Origin: Kappaphycus alvarezii
Lineage: Eukaryota > Rhodophyta > Florideophyceae > Gigartinales > Solieriaceae
Direction of reading: 5' to 3'
Length of the DNA stretch: 64,000 bases
NCBI GenBank assembly: GCA_002205965.3
Contig: NADL03000002.1
Location: 1,364,001 to 1,428,000 of the forward strand
Under the pieces are notes generated by a model, which was not told where the DNA came from, searched no databases, and saw only the letters and a program-made list of their open reading frames with translations. Below, piece by piece: positions 1-11,565 of this stretch (positions are counted from its first letter, which is position 1; the number at the start of each line of letters is the position of its first letter). A program made the translations under genes and the position numbers.

Positions 1-234
1 CAACTACTGTAGTAACAATACTGCAAACGGCAACTCAAGGTTCTGCTTTAGCCTATATCTCTGCTCTCCAAGTCCGCAGCCCTACTTTCAAACTTTAGAG
101 TCTGTATGGGGAAGTGGATAAGTTGCCTCTTATTTCAACCGCCCGCCACTAGCACTGAGCGAATATAATGTTTACTGTAGTTTCTTCCCTAAAGCACTTC
201 AGACCGCTAGCATATCATTGCGCTCTGCAATAGA

Positions 235-960
235 CTAACGCTGGTCTTTCCGTTCCACTGCTTTATCAGTCTCGAGCTCCATAAGCTTCTCCTCAATTCG
301 CAAGCGCTTCACCTCGTGGTCTTGAGCGCGCTGCTTGCGAGAGTCCAAACGTACCTTCCCACTAACGCTCAAAACGTAATAGCTCTTCCTCCATTTTGAG
401 ACGGCGCTCCTATAATTCGCAACGGGCAGTAACATGCGTGTCAATGAATTCACGCTCCTCTTCATCAAAGCCAAAAACGATGGCTCTCTTTCGATTTTTC
501 CGTCGATATCCCGATTTCCACTGACGCTTCTCGCTTTCGGTTTCTCTCGACCCGACCGCCCTCCCTATTGCCCTAGGAAGAATTTCCTCACCAGCCGCCG
601 CTGGCCTCTTGTCCGGCTCAGTCCTCTCGTCCCTCTCCGTTCTTTCTTTCTTCCCATTCATATATTACCAGGATTAAGTCTTCAAGTAGCCCTTCTCTTT
701 CACCTCGAGTTGCAATTATTCCAGACGAGGTCTCGACTAAAATCTTCTTAAATCTGTCGCTAAGCGTTTTCAAAGACGGGGCGCAAGCGCCACCAAGCGC
801 ACCAGGCGGAATTGCACCGGTAAAAATTTGAAGTGCTCCTTCATAGCGCTTTTGTGCTTCTTCATGCGGAGAAATGTGGGCATCCACAGGGGTGACTGCT
901 TTGAGGAGTATTATATCCGAGAGCTAGAGGAGCTGATCCTGTGTCTGATGGCTGGGATTT
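235..960 (-). pseudogene. Decayed coiled-coil accessory protein of a transposon-like family
   Basis: Three overlapping minus-strand frames read as one protein with frameshifts. Nearest the N-terminus is a segment with HISPHEEAQKRYEGAL, then SLKTLSDRFKKIL, then a GEREGLLEDLI stretch followed by WEERKNGE. It ends in an Arg/Glu-rich part (RRLKMEEELL in spirit) that should form a coiled coil. This layout resembles SANT/Myb-like ancillary proteins that accompany DNA transposons in protists; that comparison rests on memory of the family. No start codon or complete frame survives, so I treat it as a relic. It lies outside the Harbinger inverted ends that begin near 2269, so it need not belong to that element. 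Function not assignable beyond DNA-binding accessory by analogy. Confidence 0.4.
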
Positions 961-2268
961 ATGTGGGCGGCTCCGGAACGGTAGATGGAGCTAAGTGCGG
1001 CGCCTTCGCAGTGGGGATTGGGGATGGGGGCGTTGAAAGAGTAGCCATGATGGTGGTTTGTGCGTGAGAAATCGTACAGGTGACAAAGATCGACTCGCCG
1101 GCGGGTGAATCGCGATGTCACTTTGGCGCAACGTTTTTTCGCTAAAACGGCGCACACCCGAAAAATGAGATGACTTTGAACCGAGATTACGGCAAACATT
1201 GACCATTTGTTCAACATTTACCGAAATTTGCAAGTCGTGTGAAGAATGAGGCGTTACAAAATCTCTCTACTGACCAAGAAATTAGGTTCACGGACTGATT
1301 TTACCAAGGCGACAGGTACCAGGAAAGCATTGGGAGTTGAGATCGGCTATGTTCCAAGATACTGTACATGCCGCAGTCTTCAATTGGAGGGGAACAAATA
1401 ATCAGGTGCAATTCAATAGAATGCTGGCTAAATTATCCAACGAGACTTTACTTCTGTTTCTATAGCTTCCTCTGTCACGCTTCTGGCAATTTCCGCTATC
1501 ACAGCGTATGCGTCAGGGGGTCAAGCCCCAAGAGTGGATATATGATCAATATTTTTACTCATCTGTCATTTCGAGTGCACACATAGGCACGGACCACCCC
1601 TGGCGAAAGTTGCATTGAACGCCTGATACCTTGTGCCATTTGTAGCTGATGTTGCAATCAGGGAGGTAGACGGGTCAAACGCTGTCGCCCTTCGATCTGG
1701 CGAGCAAAGGTAAGTATGGTGTAAATAAAAGGGACGCAATGTCACTCCGTGTTTTGACGTACACTCTAGAGTGGTGACCAATTTTGAGAGTAGATTCTGC
1801 GATTTAGCGGAAACTTTCTACTTTCGTAATTACTCGATGAGCGTTTACTACATAAACGGTAAAATATACTCCTTGATGTGCTCAGTGAGCCTTGTTACGC
1901 TTCTCGGGTATCTGGTGATGATAGAGAGTACACCGGGTGTATGTATTCTGTCGGTACTGTAAAAAATTGCCAGAACATAGAAGAATAGAGATTACGCAAT
2001 GTCCCCAAGAGCCTTTTACCTCTGAAATGGTGGTAGTGAAAATAAATTATCGTTTTCACATACCAGGAGAGGCAACAAGCTGTCTGAAACGCGGAGAGTT
2101 GGAAAGATTTCTTAGGGAGCGGAGGTGTGATTGCTTTTATCTACATCTTGAAAGGCTGCGGTTTTACCGTGTTGATGTCAAAAATGACACGCAGCTGTTG
2201 ACAGCCGTGTCCTTTTCAAAAAGACGGTCATCCAAAATTTCCGCCTTTTACGGCAGGTTCCAGGATTG
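961..2268. other. No gene recognised
   Basis: Short ORFs occur in every frame but none has family features, repeats or splice structure I can support. It is ordinary mixed-composition intergenic sequence between the accessory relic and the Harbinger left end. Confidence 0.5.
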
Positions 2269-2498
2269 GGCGCACCGGAAATAACCAAATCGCCAAATTG
2301 TTTTTATTTGATGTCGGTCCGAAAAATCCCACAAATGACAACCCGCCAGCCCGCTACATTCTTTTGTGCCTTAAACTGAAAATGTAGAAAACTGTATTAG
2401 TCCTTTCCCCAGTCCTTCCCTAAGTCAACACCCATCTTCCCTCCCTATCAAGCCCATCCTTCTCAATAAAAGTTTCTCCCTTCACCCAAGTTTTTTTA

Positions 2499-3541
2499 TG
2501 GATCCTCCTCCTCTCGCTCCGCTTCCCTGCCATTGATGCCAGCATGTAGAGATGATACGACCGCCTCCGTTTTCGTTCCTAATCTGCCTTTGCTCTCCGC
2601 ATCGGCTCCCGATCCTGTTCAACCGGACTCCTTGGCCACCCCGGATCTCCCGCAAACCGATGCCTCTCTTGTTCAGCTGCTTTTTGCTGCTTCTGCGACC
2701 GTCCCTGCATTCGAGTTGGGATCCGCCCCGTTCTCTCTAACCAAAGCGGCTTTGCTCCTATGGAAACTATCAACGACCACATGGGCTCCCGTCGCACTCC
2801 GCAGAAAGACATTATAACAAAAGCGAAGGGGAAGAACAGGAAGACTGTGAATAAGACGAAACAGACGAGAGCAGGTGCTCCAAATTATTCTGAATCTGAT
2901 ATTGATGCTTTACTAGACTTTACGGAGGAGTTGGAGCCATTAAGTGCTAATCATTGGGCTCTAGTTGCGGCAAAATTTCAGCAGTGGGCAGCGCAAAACA
3001 ACCGTCCAGTGCGGGACCAAGATTCGCTCAAAAACAAGTTTGACAAGCTCACAAACGCAAAAAAGAAAACAGGAGATCCTTCGTGTCCAGCTCCTGTGCG
3101 CGCGCGAAGCACATTTCACGAAACATTCAGAGCAAATGCGCGGCTGTTGTCCTTGGTTCTGATGATGAAGAAGAGAAAGACGTCTCAAGCGGGGAGTATC
3201 TGAACAGTCTTGCCGAGGGAGGAAGATGGAGACTAGCCATCCGAGCCGGTTTTGCAAGGCAGAACAAGAGAAAGCATGGATCAACTGGAAGGAGCACACC
3301 GTCGAAGAGATCAAACAGTACAGAAGCTGAGCTTTTCGCGAATGTTGGCAAAATGACGGAACATATGGGCGAAATTTCACGAGCGATGACAGCAGAACAG
3401 GGCCCCTCGTTGAGCGAGGAAGACGTAAAACGCGTTGTTAAGGCAGAAGTGAAGGAAAGCTTGCGCCCTACGAATGACCTACTAAAGAAGATGAGCGAAA
3501 TGATTGAGGGGCTATCTCAAAAGAAGTGGATGAACTGCTAG
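2499..3541 (+). pseudogene. Myb/SANT-like Harbinger accessory protein, frameshifted
   Basis: The central frame from 2760 contains METINDHMGSRR, a Lys-rich basic stretch, and a SANT-like core with YSESDIDALLDFTEEL, a following Trp, and DSLKNKFDKL. These are hallmarks of the Myb-like domain found in PIF/Harbinger accessory proteins, which are thought to bind the element ends and bring in the transposase. The frame then breaks near 3100 in a run of alternating GC. The protein continues from 3083 in another frame with an acidic DDEEEKD patch and a helical C-terminus ending at 3541. A Pro/Ala/Ser-rich stretch in a third frame (2533-2757) probably encodes the N-terminus. At least two frameshifts, so not translatable as one product. 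It converges on the transposase at about 3.5 kb. Confidence 0.72.
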
Positions 3542-4790
3542 AGATAATGGGCTAACTTTCTTTCTTCTCGCGTATGTAGTACGAATCTGATTCAGGCCTA
3601 CCTTTCGGGTCCTAAAGTTGAATAGATGACAACAAATTGTCAACAGACGTAGACGTTTCTCGGCATCAGCAGGTAAAGGTACCTTCAGTCTTGCGAATGG
3701 AGCCTTTATCGCTCTTACACCCCACTCAGCGCTTTGTCGTTCGCTCGGCATAACACGCTGGAGAAGCATATCGATTGCAGCAAGCGCCGCTGACTCAGGT
3801 ATATCAGAAGTCTCATTTGACTTCCGTCCACGAACATCTTCCCATTCGTTGCTTTTGTGTTATTAACGAAGGCGCTATCCCCAAGAATAGCCAGTCCGGG
3901 GGGTTCTTTCATCTGACAGCTTGGGAAAATACAATCCGGAGACTGTTGCAAGCTTAGTGTCATGCCAGCTTCCCGGGTAGTTGACAGCAGCATGTATTAG
4001 CTCACCAAAGAAGTTGAAGACGAACAAATTGGTGACTTCAACCTCTTGAGTAAAACCTTCAAAGTAAGCGTTTTGCATATCGCCATCTGTGTAATCGGCA
4101 CAAGGCATGCGGCCTCCATCCGTAACAGCAAAAATGCCTTTTAAGTATTGCCCGTTGACTCTGTTTGTTTCCAGTAGCGCCGCGGATTGTCTCATCTCTT
4201 CAACAGTAGGCCACTTTATCTGGAAACACGATGTATGGTTGTCACATACTACTCGTTTAAGCACTTCCAGTCCGTAATCCAACCAGACGCCAATTGTGCT
4301 ATCCGTCACCCCAAAAATAGGACACAGGCTGTATAACGTCCCTTCGTCTTAACATACCAACACCATTCCAAGTAAGTCAACAGAGCGGAGTAATGGCTTT
4401 CTTCTCTTTTTAGGCCCTTTTCTAAATGGGCTTCCAAAGTTGTACATGGTTCGTTGATGTTCAACAGCGGGAGCATATGTTGCAGAACAAGCTCCTTCGT
4501 GAAATTAGTAGAGACGAGAAAGTCGTCATCCACACCACACGATAATATCTGGTTCCACGGAGTCGACTGGTTCGTGTTAACTGGCCGGATTAGTGCCGCT
4601 CTCCTATATTTGGCTGGTTTACGGGATCGTTTGCAAACCTTTCTGACAGATCTGCTCTTGCGAACGACACGCAAGCAAGCAGAGCAGTAGTAGTTGACGC
4701 TATGCAAGCTGCGAGCACAGCTCTACGGTATCGCCAGTGCCTTGATACCATGTACGCTGGTGGCCTAGGCAGAAATCTCTGAATTCCGCG
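3512..4790 (-). pseudogene. PIF/Harbinger DDE transposase, split over several frames
   Basis: Read on the minus strand, an N-terminal part (4306-4707) leads into a segment (3875-4309) with AVTDGGRMPC, then DMQNAYFEG and PGSWHD. A third piece (3715-3993) carries the LGDSAF block and a fourth (3512-3769) has SAEWGVRAIKAPF and the C-terminal helix. Order and spacing match the DDE_Tnp_4 superfamily endonuclease of Harbinger elements: D in the first block, D in the DSAF block, E in the SAEWG block. The enzyme would cut and paste the element in the nucleus. All the catalytic blocks remain visible but lie in three or four frames, so the copy is inactivated or the sequence has indels. Confidence 0.8.
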
Positions 4791-4853
4791 CACCTCTTGC
4801 CTTAATTTCCTTATCTGATAAGTCCCATGTCAAGTGGTTGGCGTTTGGCGAAC

Positions 4854-4879
4854 TGGTTCGACCCCAAGGGGTCGAACCA
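4854..4879. repeat. Perfect inverted repeat, 12-bp arms
   Basis: TGGTTCGACCCC is followed by AA and then its exact reverse complement. It sits about 95 bp inside the right terminus of the Harbinger element and could be a sub-terminal binding site or simply a hairpin. It resembles a T-loop only superficially; no tRNA cloverleaf fits around it. Confidence 0.85.
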
Positions 4880-5049
4880 CATGGGAAAATCTGTCGGGAT
4901 TTCGCCAAATTTGCAGATCTGTGATTGGCTGAAAGTTGATCAATTTGGCGATTTGGTTATTTCCGGGTGCGCCAATTGCCGAGATCAGGGGCGCCATAAA
5001 TCTTTGCATCGCACTTGTACCGTAGCACTTTACTGATTCCAAGTTTGTA

Positions 5050-5240
5050 CATACTGTACAAGTACTGTACAGTGTACGTACAGTACAGTACAGTATCATC
5101 TGTACTGTATCATCCGCGACAATTCTGTAGAATTATTGGTACAGTACAGTACAGGGGGGAATTTTTGGTTATTTTAATGCATGGAAGATGTGGTCGGTTA
5201 TATCCACGCGGCTAATGCGTTATGTGTACAGTACAGTACA
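5050..5240. repeat. TACTG/CAGTA pentamer cluster
   Basis: Several short runs of the pentanucleotide TACTG and its complement CAGTA occur in both orientations, generating GTAC-centred palindromes such as TACTGTACAGTA. Nothing else is recognisable between the Harbinger end and the LINE fragment at 5407, except a block near 5175-5215 that reappears near 55450-55500 in inverse orientation. Confidence 0.85.
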
Positions 5241-5406
5241 TTGCCGACACAGGGTGCGGAATAGGAGCGCGGTTTAACGAGCGGAGCTCGTGTACAGCGG
5301 CAAAATGAGAATGAAATTTGCAGCGTGATTGTTGCCGGATTGGAGGATTATTTTGTGCTTTATAAATAGACTAGGAAAGTGCGACGTGCAGGGCCACTAA
5401 AATTGA

Positions 5407-5880
5407 CTAGCTTTCGAGTGGGTGGCAAACATCTGCATGTTGCGGGGTACGACCAATCACTGAAGCTGTACACGTGGACCAAATCGTGACATAGCTCAGC
5501 TTTTGATGAAGCCGAAATGACACCTTCGCCGTAGAGCTTCCGATACGGGCGGCGATGACAGTCGCATACTCGTAGACCACCTTAGATTTGGTCTCCAACA
5601 GGCACCCCAGGGGATCAAAGGCTAGCGGCACAAACTGCCAGCCGAGTTGCGGGCGGCCAGGTGAAGCATGGCCAGGAATGCCGGCGATTTAGGTCGCAAA
5701 GTCCATCAGTTCCGCCGCATTGGCGGCAGCCCGCGCTTCCCGGGCTTGCTTGGAAAGGAAGCTCTGTTGGAAAGGTGAGGACACTGTGATGTCATAAGCA
5801 ACATTGCAGGATTGATACATATGGAGGGGTAAAGATCCGATCTGTTTTTTACTGTCGGGAGTGGCATGATACCCTAACAC
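5407..5880 (-). mobile_element. Fragment of RLE-type LINE C-terminus
   Basis: Two adjacent minus-strand frames carry AYDITVSSPF, matching the core of the restriction-like endonuclease of early-branching non-LTR retrotransposons (consensus DVTVVSP), and then VPLAFDPLGC followed by a helix with LHQKLSYVTIW. The same order is seen at 29595-30104, 55094-55520 and 62576-63001, so this is a repeated family. Only the last part of the polyprotein remains; reverse transcriptase is absent. Frameshifted and not functional. Confidence 0.65.
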
Positions 5881-5989
5881 AGTGGTGGGAAATCGTTACG
5901 AGTTGTACAGTGTGGCACAGAAGAGTGCGGAGGGTATTTATTTATACAGCCGGGGATGAAGCAAAAAAGGTTTTTCTATTGCAATACAC

Positions 5990-6245
5990 CTGTATCGAAT
6001 ACTGTGCAGTACAACACAGTATTCAATATACTGTACTGTATTCTCTATCTACAGTGCAGTACTGCAAGGTAGTTTTCGGGACAAAAAAATGAGTTTTGAG
6101 ACCGTGAGTCACCCGCCCTCATACTGTGCAGTAAAGTACAGTGCCCGTGTAGATAGCGTACAAGTTTATTACAAGTTACAGTACGAGAAACTGTACTGTA
6201 CAGTACTGTAGTGTAAGTTGGTGTACAGTACTGGCAGATACAATA
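5990..6245. repeat. TACTG/CAGTA pentamer cluster
   Basis: Interspersed ACTGTACTGTA and CAGTACAGTA tracts occur in both orientations across about 250 bp. No coding signal. The rest of 5881-6430 shows nothing else. Confidence 0.8.
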
Positions 6246-6429
6246 CAACAGCCCCCAGATATGGCGTAATACCGTAAGTACATACAACCTATGCAAGATA
6301 AGTAATGAGTAAAGATCCTTCTCTCTGCAAGGTACAGTAGACAGCTCTTTTAGTACTCGATCTTCATCCCATCTGCCCTGGTAACGCCCTCAAAACGAGT
6401 GAGCTTACAATCTGACGAACTGGTAGTCC

Positions 6430-9400
6430 AATGACTCTTCATTTCATGATGCTTACGCCCGCCGACGGGGTTTTATATTGTTTGTCTGCTGGAACAGTAT
6501 GTCTTGGTTGTTTCGTCCGCGCAAGTCTGATATGCGTTTTATTGTTGTTGTTGTCTTGGATGTTCCGTCAGTCCGGGGTGAAAACGGTGAATCAGACTTG
6601 CTTTGATTATCGTGTAGGGTGTCTTCGTTCATGATGTGAGTACTGCTCTCCATTCTATGGTTGAGGGGTGGAAGTAGGATGCGGATGTCGGAGCTATGTT
6701 GTTCTGTCTTGACGCGGCCTCGCTATTTGGTGAGGATGCTGGTTGGTTGTTGAGGCTTACTGGAAAGTAGTGGATGGAAATATCACCTTGGAAAACGTGG
6801 TGAGCTAGGTGGTGGCGGAATATATCTATGAAATTGCGCCCCTTACTGAAAGATGTGTTGTTGGCCAGGTATAAAATTGATGTCGTGGCAATAAGAAGTT
6901 TTGAGGGGGAAGTGGTTCAAATGCCGTATTTCGTAAGTAGTAGTCTGATCCATTGCGCTTATTGGGCTCCATCAGAGGCGGGTAAGTATTCGCACTCGCA
7001 GTTTGATTTTCTCGCTATGGGTTTGTTCGCGGCTGGACCATGGAATTGGTGTGCCCCATGCAGTATGGATTATGCCGGTTCGGGATCATCGGTCCCTGTG
7101 TTACAACTGGTAGCTTCAGGAGAAGGGATGTGACGCGGTTTGAATTGGTGAATTTCGGTTTTATGAAGTAGATGTTGACTAACATTGGGCTAGAGGACAG
7201 AAACTGACCAATCAGGAATGCTTTTTATGCGCCATTTGAGGTATGTAGTGATTTGCCTAACTCTGATCTCTTATCCTTTTTCTGCAACACGTGGTAAAGT
7301 TCATCGATGAGCGCCCTGTGTGGCGAGACCGGTAAGAAGTCGTCCATGCTGACCGCGACGAGGATGGGAGTGTCTTCTACTTGTGTGGTAAAGAGGCACG
7401 GGTCTGCGTTGCTTTGCTGTCATCTGTGTTTTTTGAGGTGTTAGAGTAATCCCTTAAAATATTTGCTTGCGTCCGGGTGTGGGTGTGCCATAGCGGTTGC
7501 GTAGTTCCAGTCCGAGGCAGCCGGGGTGACTGAGTGCGCAATCGAATTTCGGCTGTTCTCGAAAATACACCGGGTTGGAGTGCGAATAGGGTTCGTGCAA
7601 ATGAGCTGCTCTAATGTCGAAAAGGCCTATTCGCCGAGTGTGGTGCACTGAAAAGGCGAGAAAGAGTCGCACTGTCGATTATTCGGCCATGTAAGCTGCT
7701 GTGATGGACTGGTCATACTGGAGGTGGTGTTCCATGCGGTCGCCACGTACTGAGCATAGCGCCTTACGGTAAAGGTCGAGGTTTGGTGAGTGCTTGTAGT
7801 GGTAGGTCATTTGTAGCAGTATCACTTTCGCCAAGGTTTGGATTTTGTTGTTGTGGATCCATTTAATTGTACGTGCTTGGTCTAGTGTTTGCAATTATTT
7901 GTAGTGGGCAAGGGCCCATGGGGGGCATCTGCGAATGTGCGGGCTTGTTTCGGGGCATGAGGGGGGCCAAGAATCCGGGTAATGGTAGTTTGCCCGGCTG
8001 TGGAAATGGTGCGCGAGAGATCCTGTCGGGGTTTGAATGGTTTGAAATCGGAGGCCCTGGTTTGGAGGTACTTGTCGGCGGCCGGATCCCAGACTCATAT
8101 GATGCTGTTGTCTAGCATGGTCATATATCTCACAAGCCTTGACCTGGGTTGGAGTTCGGTTTTGGGTTGGTGGATGGGTAGGTGGCCGGGCTTGACCAAA
8201 TACGAAATTTTGGCCCCGTGGGGCATGGTTGTCGTACTATACGGCGGGGGGGTTTCTAGTTGCAGTGTGAATCATGCGCTTTTATTTGAAGGCGGCGTCC
8301 TGTGGGACATCCTCCCAGAACACGTCAGGGAGTTCTGCTGATGAAAGAGACGCTCTGCTCGCATTCATAATTGTGAGGTTGATCATTTCTGCCCATGAGT
8401 TTTCCTGTGTTTGGTGTAATGTGCATAGTTTCAGAGTCTTTCAATGGATTCGTTAAAACTGTTGTAGGGCAATTTTGTGTAATTATTTGGCGTTGTCTGT
8501 CCGTATTGTGCCGGGCGGTCTTCCATGTACCGTTGCGATGCGGGCTGAGAGAGGCCTGATAAACCATGGGACTTAGTCTCTGGATTTGAGCAAATAGATG
8601 GCAACTAACCGGCCCTCAGCGTCTACAAAGGTTAGGAAATGAAGACTGGCCTTGATTGGACGCCAGTTCGATTGGACCGCGCGTGTCACTACTCGTACAG
8701 GATCCAATGGCGTAGTGATTTGTGTTAGGGTGATGAGGGGCTCTGGTGAGTTAGGTGTGGCGGCAGGGGAGGCACTTGATAATGTGCAACAATTGCCTGA
8801 GGAAATAGGGCATGTGATGGATCGTGTCGGCTTTCTCTGATGGAACCTGGCGGTGCGTGGTTGATTATAAGATGCCCTTTGTGGTTGTCAGTGGCCAGGC
8901 GTGAATTTGGTTGAGAAGGTAGCTGCGGTTGCCTAGGTAATCGTTTTTGAAGTACGTTGCTTGCGGTTAGCAGTGTATGGCGCGTCTTTGTAGTGCCTTT
9001 CGTGTTTTGGGGTGAATTAGGTTGTGGTGGTTGGGTGAGGTTGCGTGTTGGGTTTTTTAAGGGGTGGATGGAATGGTTGAGCCATCCGAGGTTTTCATTT
9101 ACGCTATATGAATGCCTGTAGTGTGTTGAGTCTAGACATGGCTCGAGGGTGTGTTTAAGGTCCAGTATGTAACTTTGATTACCTCCGCTTCAGAATACTT
9201 TTTCCAGGATTTTTACTTTTCTTTGCCTGTAATCGTTTTCTATGGAATGCTGGCGCGGGAAAAGAACTGGGCCATATTTGGTGGCGATTGAATGCACTGA
9301 ATGGAGGTTTTTTCTTCAATTATGGGTTGGCCAAGGCAGGTACAATGAAGTCGCTACTCGGCGTCGGTACTTTTGCAAGGCCGGAGTGGATGAAATGCGA

Positions 9401-9664
9401 GGATTCTGAGATGGCAGTGATGATGGTAATAGGGACGGTGAGATTCTTCATTTCTGTTGCAGGTTTTTAGGGAAGAGTCGAGGGGGTTCCTGAGTCTAAA
9501 ACAAGCTTACTATCATGATCGTCTGCAGTGGAGTCTTCGTTCGTAAAAAAAGGTGATCTATGAGGTGGCTGAGATCTACAGCTATTAGGGAGTAGTCGAT
9601 GTCGACTTCCTTGGCTTTTGCTATAGGTCTCATTTTTATTGGACCTGCAGAAAAGTTTCTGCAA
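6430..9664 (-). mobile_element. Decayed Copia (Ty1-type) polyprotein
   Basis: Minus-strand pieces occur in the correct pol order although no single ORF exceeds about 80 codons. At 9467-9664 is LVLDSGTPSTL, resembling the aspartic protease active site. At 8325-8567 there is an integrase stretch with SPHRNGTWKTA followed by NTGKLMGRN. At 7454-7894 reverse transcriptase blocks appear: ALCSVRGDRMEHHL, IGLFDIRAAHLHEPY, NPVYFREQPKFD and GCLGLELRNRYGTP. Downstream (about 6960-7300) frames resemble the RT/RNase H linker (WRIKSIPDWSVSV, RHIPSPE). The dense frameshifts and stops point to an old copy. I could not find its LTRs. The GT-rich plus strand here is simply the complement of this relic. Confidence 0.65.
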
Positions 9665-10809
9665 ACCCGAAACTACAAAATAGCGAGCGAACTCTGGATC
9701 GCAGAGTCAAATCGGAATCCCTCTGCAATTTACAGTCGGACGATTCCACCTGACAGTAAACAGCGTATCAAGAGAACTTAAAAGTTGCAAAAGCGAAGCT
9801 GGATAGTATAAGTGTTGCTTCTGTGTAAACAATGACAAAACTGTACAACTTATTTCTTATGTTCTATTGAAAAGCATGTAGCACCCCCTATGCTAATAGT
9901 CCATATCTATTGTATTTATTTATTAATTTTTTCGGCGGAACGACCGTAATTGTTATGAAAAGCTCGGATTAATATAATCAATAAATTTATATAATACTTC
10001 AGTCACTAAAACATACCCGCCACCCCTCTGCATTTATCAAGTGTTCCTAAGCAAAGATTTAGCCATTTTAGGTCGAGAAAAAGGTAAATATTCTTACTTA
10101 AAAGTCTAAGTCGGAACCACAATGTCGCCAAACGGTAGCAGCAGTCTCAATTTATTTTTATTTTCCCTCTAAAAGTACCAAATTTGACTTTCAGGGACCC
10201 CAAGAAGAGGAAAATACCATCAAACACTCTAAAACTTTAACACCAACTCCTTTTCCCGTCTCTCATCTTGCCATTGTAACAATTAATCATATAGAATGTG
10301 AAATTTAATGTAGATACTCAGCACTGCTGACACGCTACTACATCTTCTTTGTCGAATATTGTACCCTTGGTGTCTCCTCTTCTTTTACAATCGATTTTTA
10401 TCAAGTTCCTAGAATTCCGCGGATCACTGTCGGGTCTTACAACCCGGAGGAAAAGTATACCGTTCGGCTGCACCATATATCACCCCCTCTCTACTATCTC
10501 AACTTCTCCTCGCCATCCGCGAGCTGTACTACTGCATCGCAGGGTGTTTAAAGAGAAAGAGGGATAGCAAACACCCTATGGGTCTTGATGTTTGTGCGTT
10601 TGGTTTTCTCATTGCCCGACGGGATTAAGTACCAAGATGAGAACAAATGCGCACCGCACATTGCACTACATATAGTAACGCAAAATTCATTACCATTGAG
10701 ATAAGTTTGTATTGGACTGGCAGATGTCGGAAGATTTGGTTCATTTCTTAGGGTGCCTGCTCCTTTCGTGAGGTTGGATGATACACAGACAAGACAATGC
10801 TCGTCTTTG
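9665..10809. other. AT-rich non-coding stretch
   Basis: From about 9830 to 10330 the sequence is markedly AT-rich, with poly-A/T runs and many stops in all frames. It lies between the Copia relic and a Tc1-type fragment. No gene, tRNA or clear repeat identified. Confidence 0.5.
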
Positions 10810-11010
10810 TCACCACTTTATGCCTACTGGAGCGTGAATTGTGAGTCCATATGCTGCAAAATTGCGCAAGAATGCAGATGTTACTTTACATGACTGATTG
10901 AGCTGTTTCGTTATTTCTTGAACTGAGAGCCTAGCTTGACGCAAAATATATAGTTGTGTACGCTGCGCACCTGTCAACTGCGTCCCTCTCGGTAATTTTG
11001 CTTGTGCCAA
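10810..11010 (-). pseudogene. N-terminal HTH fragment of a Tc1/mariner-type transposase
   Basis: The 66-codon frame opens with a basic stretch, then RGTQLTGAQRTQLYILRQA and LSVQEITKQLNQS, followed by FLRNFAAYG. This is the typical first helix-turn-helix of Tc3/mariner-like transposases, which binds the inverted repeats. Nothing of the DDE catalytic domain follows, so it is a truncated remnant. It lies about 550 bp upstream of the ABC transporter gene. Confidence 0.6.
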
Positions 11011-11150
11011 GACGGGATGAGGGAAGGATCGCAGAGTGAATGATAATGTCTTCTGGCATCAATGACGCCCCTACGCTTCTCCTTGGCCTTATTTATGGGT
11101 CATGGAATAGTAATTCAAGAGGTGGTGTCTTATGACACCCGTAACGGGTA

Positions 11151-11183
11151 TACTGTACTGTACTGTACTGTACTGTACTGTAC
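11151..11183. repeat. (TACTG)6 array upstream of the ABC transporter
   Basis: Six perfect consecutive copies of TACTG plus a partial unit, one of the longest uninterrupted pentamer runs in the window. It lies about 380 bp before the transporter start codon, so it is in the presumed promoter region. Confidence 0.95.
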
Positions 11184-11565
11184 TATGCTATACTATAAAT
11201 TTATCAAGCAAAGCTTACAGTCCCGAACGCACCAAATACTTTCATTGTATCATCCAATGGGCTCACGCCATCTCACAGCACCGATACCATCTCGTTGCCA
11301 ACCGTCACGCGGGTTTGTACTGTATGTTCTGCTCAACGCAGCGTTCCCACCGGGCCATTAGCACGCATTTAACGATTGGGCCAAACAACTCACCCCACCC
11401 CTTCGCACCTATGCCGCCGTCATACACTGCCACATCACATGCAGCGTTCCAGCCCTTTCTCCTCCTTCATCCTCACGTTCCCCGCACCTCATCCCCCATC
11501 CATCCCTCAATCCTTTCCATCGCCTTTTCACCCCCACCCATCATCGTGCCACTCAAATCTTCCTC

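Larger units (their letters stand above)
2269..4973. mobile_element. PIF/Harbinger-like DNA transposon with terminal inverted repeats
   Basis: The left end (2269-2300) and the reverse complement of the right end (4941-4973) match over about 33 bases with a single one-base gap; both carry GGAAATAACCAAATCGCC. Between them sit the two genes expected of a Harbinger element, facing each other: a Myb-like DNA-binding protein on the plus strand and a DDE transposase on the minus strand. Both ORFs are frameshifted, so the copy is probably non-autonomous now. A clean 3-bp target duplication was not found (ATT on the left, AATT on the right), so the outermost 1-4 bases of each end are uncertain. The right sub-terminal region carries a perfect 12-bp-arm palindrome at 4854-4879. 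Confidence 0.8.

Noticed and set aside
4850-4885. Possible tRNA T-loop (GGTTCGA) near 4855
   Set aside because: The motif is part of a perfect palindrome and no acceptor, D or anticodon stems fit around it.
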